Source: Deltaproteobacteria bacterium (GTDB taxonomy: Bacteria; Desulfobacterota; Syntrophia; Syntrophales; UBA2210). Taken from it: a stretch of 32,620 nucleotides of DNA. The notes below the pieces were generated by a model, which saw nothing but the letters and a program-made list of their open reading frames with translations, was not told the origin of the DNA and did not search any database. Positions 21,061 to 28,606 of the stretch are shown one piece after another. The position numbers and the translations under genes were made by a program. The stretch is from assembly GCA_019313905.1 (NCBI GenBank), contig JAFDAI010000019.1:1-32620 (forward strand), in the 5' to 3' direction. Numbering within the stretch: the stretch's first letter is position 1; the number at the start of each line of letters is the position of its first letter.

Positions 21061-22950
21061 CTAAAAGGTAGCCTTAATTCCACCATAGAAGCCGATACCC
21101 GGTTCACCATATTCATAGATCGACTGATATTTCTTATCGGTCAGGTTTTCCACTCTTCCGAAAATTTTAACCCAGTCATTTACATCATAAGAAACAGCGA
21201 GATTTAAGAGTGTATAATCCAGCATTTCTTCGCTGTTGTCTGTAGTCCGATATCTTCTTCCCACATATTGTGCGTTGAGGTTAACATTCAGGTTCTCCAG
21301 CGGTTTGATATTCAGAGACGCGCCACCTGTATGTTTCGGCCGGTATATCAGATATTTACCGTAAGTCGCAGATCCTTCAGTATTATTTTTTGCCTCTGTA
21401 CAGGTGTAATGAACATCGAAACTCAGCCATGGAAGTGGATTAACAGACAGACCGGTTTCCCAACCTCTGGTTTCCGCCTTACTTACGTTAAAATATTTTC
21501 CGTCATACATGCCGGGACCAGTCCATCGCCAGTCGATCATATTGTCAATATCGTTATGAAACCAGGTTACCGACAGCAGTACTTTTCCCCCGAACAGCTC
21601 CTGGTCTATACCCACATCATAACCCTTACTTTCTTCAGGCTTAAGGCTTGTATTGCCAGAACTTGAATAAAGTTGATAGAGAGAGGGGGCATTAAAACCG
21701 GTGCCGTAGCTCGCCCTTACCTTGGTCCCTGTTTTTTCATAGAAATAAGCCAGCGCTCCCTTATACGTGTTCTCGCTGCCAAAAGTTTCATGATCATCGT
21801 GACGGGCGCCAAGGGTAAACGAAAGGCCCTTGGATGGAGTCAGCTTGTTCTGGATAAAGAAGCTTTTCGTGTCAACCGTCTTTTCGCTGATGTTTCCCCA
21901 TGGATTCTGTATATCGCCGCTTTCTTTCTGATAATCGAATCCTGCCGTGATTGTATCGATTTCTCCAATAAAGAAATTGTGCTGCCAGGACGCGAGCTTG
22001 ATAGTTCCTTTATACGCTCCATTAAAGGCGTCGTCATTTGTATATTCTCTTTTCGTTTTCGTAATGCCAAGCTTGACGATATGCTGCCACCAGTCAAAAA
22101 TATCCTGATCAAAATTTGCCAAGGCGGTGGTAATATTCATATCCTGGACCTCATTGTCGTCGGCAAGTGGCCAGCCCCCGTCCATATCCATGGTTGATTC
22201 CGAATGACGTACTGAAAAGCCTATTCCGACAGTTTCGCTGAGTCGTCCATCGACCCGGGCTGAGATATTGGTATTGTGATAATAATCCTCTTCATTATTG
22301 CCCAGATCTTCATCCGCTTTTGAAACACCCCGGGTATCCAGACGCGATACAGACGCGGCATAGCTTATCTTATCGCTTGATCCGCTGACCCCGATCTTTT
22401 CTCTGAATGTTTCGAAGGAACCCCCTTCGACGGAGAGGTAAAACTCCGGATTCCCTTTACCTTTTTTGGTAATTATATTAATAACTCCGCCAATGGCATC
22501 TGATCCGTATAAAACACTCTGCGCTCCGCGGACGATCTCGATCCGTTCAATATTGTCAGTGGATATATCGGTAATGCTCATTGTTCCGTCAATAGCCATG
22601 GAATCACCGACACGCACACCATCAATCATGATCAACGTGTGGGCATTCGGAGTACCGCGAAGGTATATGGAAGCGCTCGCGCCAAATGAACCATTCTGGG
22701 CAATAGAAACACCCGGAACATCTCTAAGCACATCTATGACGGTCTGCGTTCCCTTTTCCCTGATTTCTTTCTCAGTAACAATGGTCACGGAATCGGGTGA
22801 ATACTTTAAAGGTTCTTCCAGCCTGCTTGCCGTTACCACCGTTTCCTCCATCGTTATCGCATCGCTTTCTTCCTGCGCAAAAATCGATACAGGTAAGGCA
22901 AAAAACATAAATACTAATAATACTGTCGCACAACTTAACAACTTCCTCAT
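21061..22950 (-). CDS. btuB: TonB-dependent outer-membrane cobalamin receptor
   Basis: This 629-residue protein imports vitamin B12 through the outer membrane. It has a signal peptide (LLSCATVLLVFMFFALPVSIFA, cut at about residue 25), a TonB box EETVVTAS (about 34-41) and a plug domain with VTIVTEKEIREKGTQTVIDVL, DVPGVSIAQNG, IYLRGTPNAHTLIMIDGVRV and RIEIVRGAQSVLYGSDAIGGVINIIT. A 22-stranded barrel follows and ends with the typical aromatic residue (GIKATF). ATG 22950 is chosen for the GGAAGGAG upstream; the 40 codons open in frame before it run through the riboswitch. The second cobalamin riboswitch directly upstream and the B12 operon support cobalamin as substrate. Length is normal (about 600-650). 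Confidence 0.93.
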   Translation of the reverse strand: MRKLLSCATVLLVFMFFALPVSIFAQEESDAITMEETVVTASRLEEPLKYSPDSVTIVTEKEIREKGTQTVIDVLRDVPGVSIAQNGSFGASASIYLRGTPNAHTLIMIDGVRVGDSMAIDGTMSITDISTDNIERIEIVRGAQSVLYGSDAIGGVINIITKKGKGNPEFYLSVEGGSFETFREKIGVSGSSDKISYAASVSRLDTRGVSKADEDLGNNEEDYYHNTNISARVDGRLSETVGIGFSVRHSESTMDMDGGWPLADDNEVQDMNITTALANFDQDIFDWWQHIVKLGITKTKREYTNDDAFNGAYKGTIKLASWQHNFFIGEIDTITAGFDYQKESGDIQNPWGNISEKTVDTKSFFIQNKLTPSKGLSFTLGARHDDHETFGSENTYKGALAYFYEKTGTKVRASYGTGFNAPSLYQLYSSSGNTSLKPEESKGYDVGIDQELFGGKVLLSVTWFHNDIDNMIDWRWTGPGMYDGKYFNVSKAETRGWETGLSVNPLPWLSFDVHYTCTEAKNNTEGSATYGKYLIYRPKHTGGASLNIKPLENLNVNLNAQYVGRRYRTTDNSEEMLDYTLLNLAVSYDVNDWVKIFGRVENLTDKKYQSIYEYGEPGIGFYGGIKATF

Positions 22951-22990
22951 TTTTAATTTCTCCTTCCCCTCGGTTAAAATTATTGTTTGA

Positions 22991-23141
22991 TCTGTCAGGT
23001 AAGTCTCCTGGCTTGCGGCAACACCTACTCTCCACGCCTTCCCAATCTCCATTCTGGAAATCAGTGACATTTAAGTGGGTTTCGTTCCGCCTACAGTTGC
23101 GGGGCAGCGCCGGCTTCCGACCGGCTTCCTTGATCTGACAG
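22991..23141 (-). promoter_or_regulatory. Cobalamin riboswitch 2, between btuD and btuB
   Basis: Read on the - strand it shows the conserved blocks of the B12 aptamer in order: GGAAGCCGGT with CCGGCGCTGCCCCGCAACTG, TCACTG, GGGAAGGCG, and AAGCCAGGAGAC with CTGACAG. The outer P1 stem is CTGTCAG (23141-23135) with CTGACAG (22997-22991). Its 5' third is also the last 17 codons and stop of btuD. The btuB ribosome site lies about 30 bases after it, so translation or transcription of btuB and later genes should fall when B12 is plentiful. Confidence 0.92.
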
Positions 23142-23921
23142 GCTTGAAGCCATCAATGTTACTCTTGGCAATCCATTCAAAGGATTGGCATCAACTATGA
23201 CATCTGTTTCATATACCTCCTTAATATTGGGTGCAGTAATTACCTCGTCGGGAGTTCCAATGGAATGAATTATTCCGTTATTCAAAAGCATCACCCTGTC
23301 ACAGAAGAAAGATGCAAGATTGATATCATGAGTAACAGTAATTACGGTCAGTTTCTCTGTTTTGTTCAAGTTCTTCATTAAGTCAAAAAATGCTATCTGG
23401 TGTTTGATATCCAGAAAAGCAGTCGATTCATCGAGAAGTATTATCTGTGGCTGCTGGGCCAGCGCCCTTGCGATGAGCACTCTCTGCCGTTCACCGCCGC
23501 TCAGTTCATTGATGCTCCTGGCAGCAAATGGGAGGATATCCGTCATTGCCATTGCCTTGCGGACGATTTCGAAATCCGACTGCTCTTCAAATCTCAACCT
23601 GCCGAGGTGAGGGGCTCTGCCCATCAGGACAACCTCCTGAACGGTAAATGAAAAAGTCACAGGAGAATCCTGGGGAACAACCGCTATGATTTTTGCTACG
23701 TCATGGCGTTTGATCTTTTTGATATCTGTTCCGTTAATCGCCACGGACCCCTCCTGCGCCGCGAATATTCCGTCAATGATTTTCAGAAGGGTCGTTTTCC
23801 CCGATCCATTCGGTCCTATTATCCCCAGGAATTCTCCTTCGCGGGTCTCGAAGGAAATATCTTTTAAAACCCGGTCACTTTCATAGCTGAACCCGACGCT
23901 CTCTGTTTTTACAATAGCCAT
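23091..23921 (-). CDS. btuD: Cobalamin ABC transporter ATP-binding protein
   Basis: This 276-residue protein energises B12 uptake at the inner membrane. Walker A GPNGSGKTT (residues 36-44), Q-loop VVPQDSP (about 82), signature LSGGERQRV (140-148), Walker B IILLDES (160-166) and the H-loop VTHD are all present. It starts four bases after the btuC stop. Its last residues (LSDQGSRSEAGAAPQL) are read from the 5' part of the following cobalamin riboswitch, and the stop TAG lies in the aptamer's AACTGTAGG. The C-terminal tail is thus dictated by RNA structure and probably not needed for function. Confidence 0.93.
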   Translation of the reverse strand: MAIVKTESVGFSYESDRVLKDISFETREGEFLGIIGPNGSGKTTLLKIIDGIFAAQEGSVAINGTDIKKIKRHDVAKIIAVVPQDSPVTFSFTVQEVVLMGRAPHLGRLRFEEQSDFEIVRKAMAMTDILPFAARSINELSGGERQRVLIARALAQQPQIILLDESTAFLDIKHQIAFFDLMKNLNKTEKLTVITVTHDINLASFFCDRVMLLNNGIIHSIGTPDEVITAPNIKEVYETDVIVDANPLNGLPRVTLMASSLSDQGSRSEAGAAPQL

Positions 23922-23924
23922 AGA

Positions 23925-24950
23925 TTAGAGAGACCTCCTTCTCAGGAGATAAATAAAATAGGGAGCGCCTAACAGGGCGGTAATCACTCCTACCGGCAGC
24001 TCGGAATGAGGAATCAGCGTTCGTGCGATGGTATCCGTGGCTATGAGAAACAATGCCCCGAACAACAGTGATGCCGGCAACAGAAGCCGGTGATCAGGCC
24101 CGAACAGCATTCTCATAATATGAGGTATAACAAGCCCGACAAATCCTATAATTCCGCTGAATGCGACAGCCAGACCGGTTATAAGAGATCCCGCCAGAAA
24201 GAGAACAATCTTTGTTCTTTCCACATTAACGCCTAACTGCATGGCCACCTCCTCCCCGATCACAATGAGGTTCAACGGCCGGGCATATGAATAGATAATG
24301 GCAAACCCAAAGAGCAGCAGAATGCCTTCAAACGCAATGGTGGTCCAGCTAACCATGCTGAGGTTACCCATCAACCAGAAGGCGATATTATGCAGATCCG
24401 CGTTGCTGCTGATAGAGATTAAGAACATGATAACTGCTGAAAAGAATGCGTTTACAATAACGCCTGCCAGGAGCAAGGTGGTCGAATTTAGCTCCTTGTT
24501 GGATTTTCCTATTAAAAAGACCAGGACCACGGTAAAAACGGCTCCCAGGAAGGCCAGACCGGGTATACCGAAGGGAACAGAGCCTAACCCCAGTATAATA
24601 CCGATAATGGCGCCGACCGCTGACCCGCCGGAAATTCCGAGAATAAAGGGATCGGCCAGAGGATTGCGAAGAAGGGCCTGAAAGATAACACCGGCGCATG
24701 AGAGTGATGCACCTACGAGCCCGGCAAAGATAACCCGGGGTAGGCGGATGGAGAAAATAATAGTCTTTTCTGATGGTGTTAGAGCGGCATACCCTTCCTG
24801 CCATCCGAAGAAAAGCCCCTTCAGACCCGATATAATGCCGATTTTGGCCGGACCGATCAGAACCGACGCAATTGCCACGGCAATAAAAACCAGGATCAGC
24901 ACACCGCAGACCTTAATCACCCTGGTAAGAGTTATGATCTTGTGAGACAT
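23925..24950 (-). CDS. btuC: Cobalamin ABC transporter permease (FecCD/BtuC type)
   Basis: This 341-residue inner-membrane protein has about ten hydrophobic helices. Family motifs are RLPRVIFAGLVGASLSCAGVIFQALLRNPLADPFILGISGGSAVGA (about residues 68-113), LLLAGVIVNAFFSA, the cytoplasmic coupling region around GEEVAMQLGVNVERTK, and FSGIIGFVGLVIPHIMRMLFGPDHR. The end PVGVITALLGAPYFIYLLRR is typical. ATG 24950 is overlapped by the end of a 35-codon ORF. It forms the transporter with btuD and btuF and is controlled by riboswitch 1. Confidence 0.93.
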   Translation of the reverse strand: MSHKIITLTRVIKVCGVLILVFIAVAIASVLIGPAKIGIISGLKGLFFGWQEGYAALTPSEKTIIFSIRLPRVIFAGLVGASLSCAGVIFQALLRNPLADPFILGISGGSAVGAIIGIILGLGSVPFGIPGLAFLGAVFTVVLVFLIGKSNKELNSTTLLLAGVIVNAFFSAVIMFLISISSNADLHNIAFWLMGNLSMVSWTTIAFEGILLLFGFAIIYSYARPLNLIVIGEEVAMQLGVNVERTKIVLFLAGSLITGLAVAFSGIIGFVGLVIPHIMRMLFGPDHRLLLPASLLFGALFLIATDTIARTLIPHSELPVGVITALLGAPYFIYLLRRRSL

Positions 24951-25039
24951 CTTCCCGACCTTGGTGCATGTGACCCATATTGAATGAAGGAATAGATTTC
25001 AGAAACAGTATGGCAGTGAAAGTGAAAGACTTTTTTCAT
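24932..25039 (-). CDS. Possible 35-residue His-rich small protein (riboswitch-controlled leader ORF)
   Basis: Directly after the first cobalamin riboswitch an ATG (25039) follows a strong GAGGGGGG ribosome site. The frame runs 35 codons and ends inside btuC, overlapping its start by 19 bases. The product begins MKKVFHFHCHTVSEIYSF, with a metal-binding-looking HxHCH cluster, and has another His and Cys near the end. This is the site that the riboswitch would control, so btuC would be translated by coupling to this ORF. It may be a true small protein, for example a metal or corrinoid binder, or only a translated leader. No family is recognised. Confidence 0.5.
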   Translation of the reverse strand: MKKVFHFHCHTVSEIYSFIQYGSHAPRSGRCLTRS

Positions 25040-25064
25040 GGTGTACCCCCCTCGAGGAATTTCA

Positions 25065-25207
25065 GATGGATAAGTCTTCCGGCTCAGGACCACCTACTTG
25101 CCCGCCTTCCCATCCCGCTTTTAGCGAAACAGTGGCATACTGGGCTTTCGTTCCCTTTACGGCTGCGGGGCAGCGGGGGATTTGCACCCCTCTTCCTCAC
25201 ATCCATC
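25065..25207 (-). promoter_or_regulatory. Cobalamin riboswitch 1, head of the B12 operon
   Basis: The - strand shows the standard B12 aptamer: GAGGAAGAGGGGTGCAAATC, CCCCGCTGCCCCGCAG, GCCACTG, GGGAAGGCG and GAGCCGGAAGAC. The closing P1 stem is GATGGAT (25207-25201) with ATCCATC (25071-25065). The ribosome site of the small ORF overlaps a CCTCGAGG palindrome (25050-25057) just downstream, which suggests control of translation start. Confidence 0.95.
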
Positions 25208-25250
25208 CGTATATGAGTTGATTATTAGAAAAAACGATTCTTAAGTCACA

Positions 25251-25279
25251 TGTATAGGAAAGTAATTGGTGTGTGTCAA
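25251..25279 (-). promoter_or_regulatory. Consensus promoter of the B12 import operon
   Basis: On the - strand TTGACA (25279-25274) and TATACA (25256-25251) are 17 bases apart. Transcription would begin near 25244, about 35 bases before the riboswitch. Confidence 0.8.
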
Positions 25280-25345
25280 GGGCAATTTCCTGATCACGAC
25301 GGATAAGCGTGACAGGGCTTTTCGCAGCGTGTTCATCCACGATTA

Positions 25346-25375
25346 AAAAGGGGAGGCGGAATCGCCTCCCCTTTT
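25346..25375 (-). terminator. Strong terminator, works in both directions
   Basis: AAAAGGGGAGGCG (25346-25358) and CGCCTCCCCTTTT (25363-25375) form a perfect 13-base-pair stem with a GAAT loop. It ends the CFI-box protein gene and separates it from the B12 operon promoter. Confidence 0.93.
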
Positions 25376-25404
25376 GATGTATTATCAAATGGTAACAGAT
25401 ACAG

Positions 25405-26940
25405 TTACCAGACCTTTTTCCCCCTCAAGACCGCTGTTACAATTGATAAGATCAGAGCAAGGAACAGAATCCCAGCCATACCAATAGTCATCCCACTCCT
25501 ACCGGAGGCTGTTGCAATGAAGCAGCAGCTGTCGTCGTCGTCGTCCTTCACCTGCAGGATTGACAAGTAGATATCATAATAAGAAGTTTCCTCTATATAC
25601 TCATACCCGTTAAAGGTTATGTAGACTCTGTCCCCGGATATGGCTATGTCCGGATCACGGGTTGAACTATTGTACCAATATGAAGGAACAAAATTCTCGT
25701 TGCCGACCGCCACCACTACTTCAGGCACAACAGTGCTCAGGGTATCGTCCGCAGAAGTGAATATGCCGTAATAGATATCTCGAAATTCTTCTTCGTCGTC
25801 TCCGTCGGCCCAGGCCACATGGATAAGATCATCGGCGTCTATAAAAATGGCTTTCGCGTTTGTTTTCTTGTCGTTGTCAGGGGTCATCAGCTCCTCTGAT
25901 ATGACGGAGATAACCGACGCGTCGGCTGCAGAACCGTCCTGGTCATCCAGGCCGGGATCGAGCTTTGAGTAGAAAACTTCATGCTCCCCCTCTGCCGCGT
26001 CATAGAGACGTTTGTCGTGCCAGATCGCATGCACCATATTCTGGCTGTCCACGGCGAGATTTGCCCTTACGGAGGCATGATCGTCGTCAGCGGTGATCCT
26101 GGTATCATCTATCAATGTGGTCCCTGAACTATCAACCATCGTGTAGTAGATCTCGCGCGCATCGTCGAATGAGTCCGTAGAATAGACAACATGCGCGTTC
26201 CCGTCGTGGTCAACCGCAATCTCCGGCTCACCCCAGTCGATGTCCACGTTAAGACCGTCGGTAAGCATGGTCTCTGCAGTAACGACACTGCCGTTAAGAC
26301 CCATGACCAGGTAATGTATCGCAAGGGAAGAATTGTCATTTCCCTCATACCACACCACATGCAGCCTGTCGGCCGAGGGATCCAGGGCCATATTGGGTGC
26401 CCTCGACTTTACGTCGTCATCGGTGCTGATTATGGTTTCGGGTGTGATCAGGATGACGGACAGCACGGCTGCATCTCCGCTTCTGTCATCAAGGGACGGG
26501 TTGATTTTCGTGTATATGACCTCCGATTGCCCAAGATCGGTCGTGGTGTTGTACTGTTCTCCCGTGGGCGCGCCGAAATCAGAGTAAAGGCTGAACCCGT
26601 GGAAAATGATGTGCAGACCACCCGAACCATCCAGCGCTATGGATGGCCTTCGGACATGATTAGATGGTTCATCCACACCGGGATTCAGGTTGGTCTCCTC
26701 TATCAACACATTCCCGTCTTCATCCACCATCTTGTAATAGAGATTCTCTTCCGATGCCCACACGATATGGGCATTCCCCTCAGCATCAACAGCGACACAA
26801 GGTGTCTCTTCTGAGTGACCCGCTGATATGACCTCGGTCTCGAGAACGACTGAAACGTCGGCTCCAAATGCGGTTGCCGGCAGGTACGACAAGAATACGA
26901 CAAACAGTATTAATACCAGACATGACCTTTTCCCATACAT
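25405..26940 (-). CDS. Surface protein with propeller-like repeats and CFI-box C-terminal anchor
   Basis: This 511-residue protein has a signal peptide (SCLVLILFVVFLSYLPATAFG, cut at about residue 26). The body carries repeated blades with the pattern VDxxGNxHIVW followed by IYYxxVD and LxDDxRIT (for example AVDAEGNAHIVWASEENLYY and AVDHDGNAHVVYSTDSFDD), as in sialidase/BNR-like propellers. The end has an Asp run (DDDDDS), CCFIATAS, one membrane helix (MAGILFLALILSIVTAVL) and RGKKVW. This matches the C-terminal sorting signals with a CFIATA box known from deltaproteobacteria. ATG 26940 is chosen for GGGAGGT upstream. It stands alone between its own promoter and terminator. The ligand or substrate is unknown. 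Confidence 0.75.
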   Translation of the reverse strand: MYGKRSCLVLILFVVFLSYLPATAFGADVSVVLETEVISAGHSEETPCVAVDAEGNAHIVWASEENLYYKMVDEDGNVLIEETNLNPGVDEPSNHVRRPSIALDGSGGLHIIFHGFSLYSDFGAPTGEQYNTTTDLGQSEVIYTKINPSLDDRSGDAAVLSVILITPETIISTDDDVKSRAPNMALDPSADRLHVVWYEGNDNSSLAIHYLVMGLNGSVVTAETMLTDGLNVDIDWGEPEIAVDHDGNAHVVYSTDSFDDAREIYYTMVDSSGTTLIDDTRITADDDHASVRANLAVDSQNMVHAIWHDKRLYDAAEGEHEVFYSKLDPGLDDQDGSAADASVISVISEELMTPDNDKKTNAKAIFIDADDLIHVAWADGDDEEEFRDIYYGIFTSADDTLSTVVPEVVVAVGNENFVPSYWYNSSTRDPDIAISGDRVYITFNGYEYIEETSYYDIYLSILQVKDDDDDSCCFIATASGRSGMTIGMAGILFLALILSIVTAVLRGKKVW

Positions 26941-27183
26941 AATCCTTACCTCCCTTTCTTTATCAGATTTTTTTACGTTTTTATTTATGATCTGTAATTC
27001 TACATCCATAAAACCCGCGCCCTGAAGGGTAGTCTCTTCCAGCGCAAGCACAACGCTTTGTAATGGACCATGAGCCTTGACTTCTGCTATGGCGTCTCTG
27101 AGAGTGTGATTTTGTATGCCCGATGTAGCTCAATAGGAAAAACCGAAACGATTTTTTGAGAGCCTGAGGTAAATGGTAGAAAA

Positions 27184-27212
27184 ATAATAACGAAATGGCC
27201 CGCTTCTGTCAA
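27184..27212 (-). promoter_or_regulatory. Promoter of the CFI-box surface protein
   Basis: On the - strand TTGACA (27212-27207) and TATTAT (27189-27184) are 17 bases apart. It leaves a leader of about 235 bases. In that leader a frame is open in phase with the gene but has no ATG or ribosome site further up; nothing else is recognised in 26941-27306. Confidence 0.75.
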
Positions 27213-27306
27213 TAAGAAAATAGGCGTATTTTGTGGAATTATGAAAACTATCATTACAGGGCATTGGTTTATTCGCTGATCGGTGTTGAATCTTTGCAGT
27301 GACAAT

Positions 27307-28425
27307 CTATATCAATGACAGGCTGTCCGACATGGCGAGACCCCTGCGTGTGGGGTAGATGTGATTATCTCGTATGATTATAAGGCCCTCTTCGCGAATC
27401 CTGTTTAGCGCTTCGTTCTTTTTATCAAGCAGATCGAAGGCATATCTCTCTGAGAAATCCTGAAGATCAATTCCCATTTTTGTGCGAAGGCCCAGATAGA
27501 GCGCTTCCAGCCGGAGCTGCTCCAGTGTCAGTATTTCGGATTTTTCGATTGGGGGCATTTTCTTATTGACATCTTCGATATATCTGTCGACACAGCGGTG
27601 ATTCCACCACCTTCTGTTGCCGGAGAATGAATGTGCCGCCGGGCCGAGGCCGAGATAGGGCGTATGATTCCAGTATTTCCGATTGTGCCTTGACATGAAT
27701 TCAGAGCCCCTTGCGAAATTTGAGACCTCATAGTGTATATATCCGGAGTCTTCAAGCAGTTCGGATGTTTTCATGAAAAACTCGTAAAGGAGATCCTCGT
27801 CCGGAGCATCAATCTCTCCAGCCCTGTATTTGATTCCCAGTGGTGTCGAAGGTTCTATGGTTAGCTGGTAGCAGGAAAGGTGCTCCGGCGTAAAGGAGAG
27901 GGCCGTGTGGAGCGTCTCCAGCCACGATCTGAGGTCCTGTCCGGGAATTCCATAGATGAAATCGAGACCCATGTTGTCGAACCCCGCATTTCGGACATCT
28001 TCTATCGCGGATATCGCGTCGGTAGAGGAATGCCTGCGTCCGAGAAATGAGAGGATATTTTCGTCAAAGGACTGTATGCCGATACTAATCCTGTTAATGC
28101 CCGTCTTGAAAAGTGATTCAGCCGTTTCTCGACTGAGATCCCCGGGATTTACCTCAATAGTAACCTCCGTATCGGTGGACAAAGGGAAATGCTTGCGTAC
28201 ACCGTCAATAATTTCAGCTAACTGCGCTGAGTCAAGCAGGGAAGGGGTGCCGCCTCCCAGGTAGAGGGTATCGAACCGGTTGAAACAACCGCGATATATC
28301 TCCATCTCTTTCAGGAGGGATTCGATGAAACGGGGGATTTTTTCAGTTGATGTGACCGAATAAAAATCACAGTAGCCACATTTGGACAGGCAGAATGGTA
28401 TATGTATGTAAATTCCAGACATCAT
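27307..28425 (-). CDS. hemW: HemW-like radical SAM heme chaperone
   Basis: This 372-residue protein belongs to the HemN/HemW radical-SAM family. The cluster motif C12-LSK-C16-GY-C19 follows GIYIHIPF and matches HemW (CxxxCxxC). Other motifs are DTLYLGGGTPSLL, TIEVNPGDLS, GINRISIGIQSFDENILSFLGRRH, GLDFIYGIPGQ and the HemN C-terminal part HNRKYWNHTPYLGLGPAAHSF. It lacks the longer N-terminus and the extra residue of true coproporphyrinogen dehydrogenase, so it is probably the heme chaperone, often found next to lepA as here. Start ATG 28425 or 28422. No strong ribosome site is seen; an AT-rich repeat region lies upstream. Confidence 0.9.
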   Translation of the reverse strand: MMSGIYIHIPFCLSKCGYCDFYSVTSTEKIPRFIESLLKEMEIYRGCFNRFDTLYLGGGTPSLLDSAQLAEIIDGVRKHFPLSTDTEVTIEVNPGDLSRETAESLFKTGINRISIGIQSFDENILSFLGRRHSSTDAISAIEDVRNAGFDNMGLDFIYGIPGQDLRSWLETLHTALSFTPEHLSCYQLTIEPSTPLGIKYRAGEIDAPDEDLLYEFFMKTSELLEDSGYIHYEVSNFARGSEFMSRHNRKYWNHTPYLGLGPAAHSFSGNRRWWNHRCVDRYIEDVNKKMPPIEKSEILTLEQLRLEALYLGLRTKMGIDLQDFSERYAFDLLDKKNEALNRIREEGLIIIRDNHIYPTRRGLAMSDSLSLI

Positions 28426-28437
28426 AGATACAATTTT

Positions 28438-28606
28438 GGATTTTTAATGTTGAATTTTGAATTTCCTTAATTAAGCATTCAACATTCATAATTAAACATT
28501 GTCTTCTGACTGCCCTCAATTAAACATTTAAAATTCAGCATCAAACATTGTCTTTTATTTTTTGTCCTTAATCAAACATTAAACATTCAAAATTAAACAT
28601 TGTTTT
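28438..28606. repeat. AT-rich degenerate repeat region between hemW and lepA
   Basis: Several imperfect copies of AATTAAACATTGTCTTCT and of ATTCAAAATT-type words follow each other, for example near 28489, 28540 and 28590. There is no coding potential. Such simple AT-rich interspersed repeats are common between genes in this kind of genome. Confidence 0.6.

Noticed and set aside
21268-22990. Open frames on the + strand inside btuB
   Set aside because: They lie antisense to a clear TonB receptor gene and have no family features.
22951-23070. A 40-residue N-terminal extension of BtuB
   Set aside because: It reads through the cobalamin riboswitch; the signal peptide and ribosome site fit ATG 22950.
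26941-27120. Possible riboswitch or lost gene in the leader of the CFI-box protein
   Set aside because: No conserved aptamer blocks; the frame in phase has no start, so neither can be supported.
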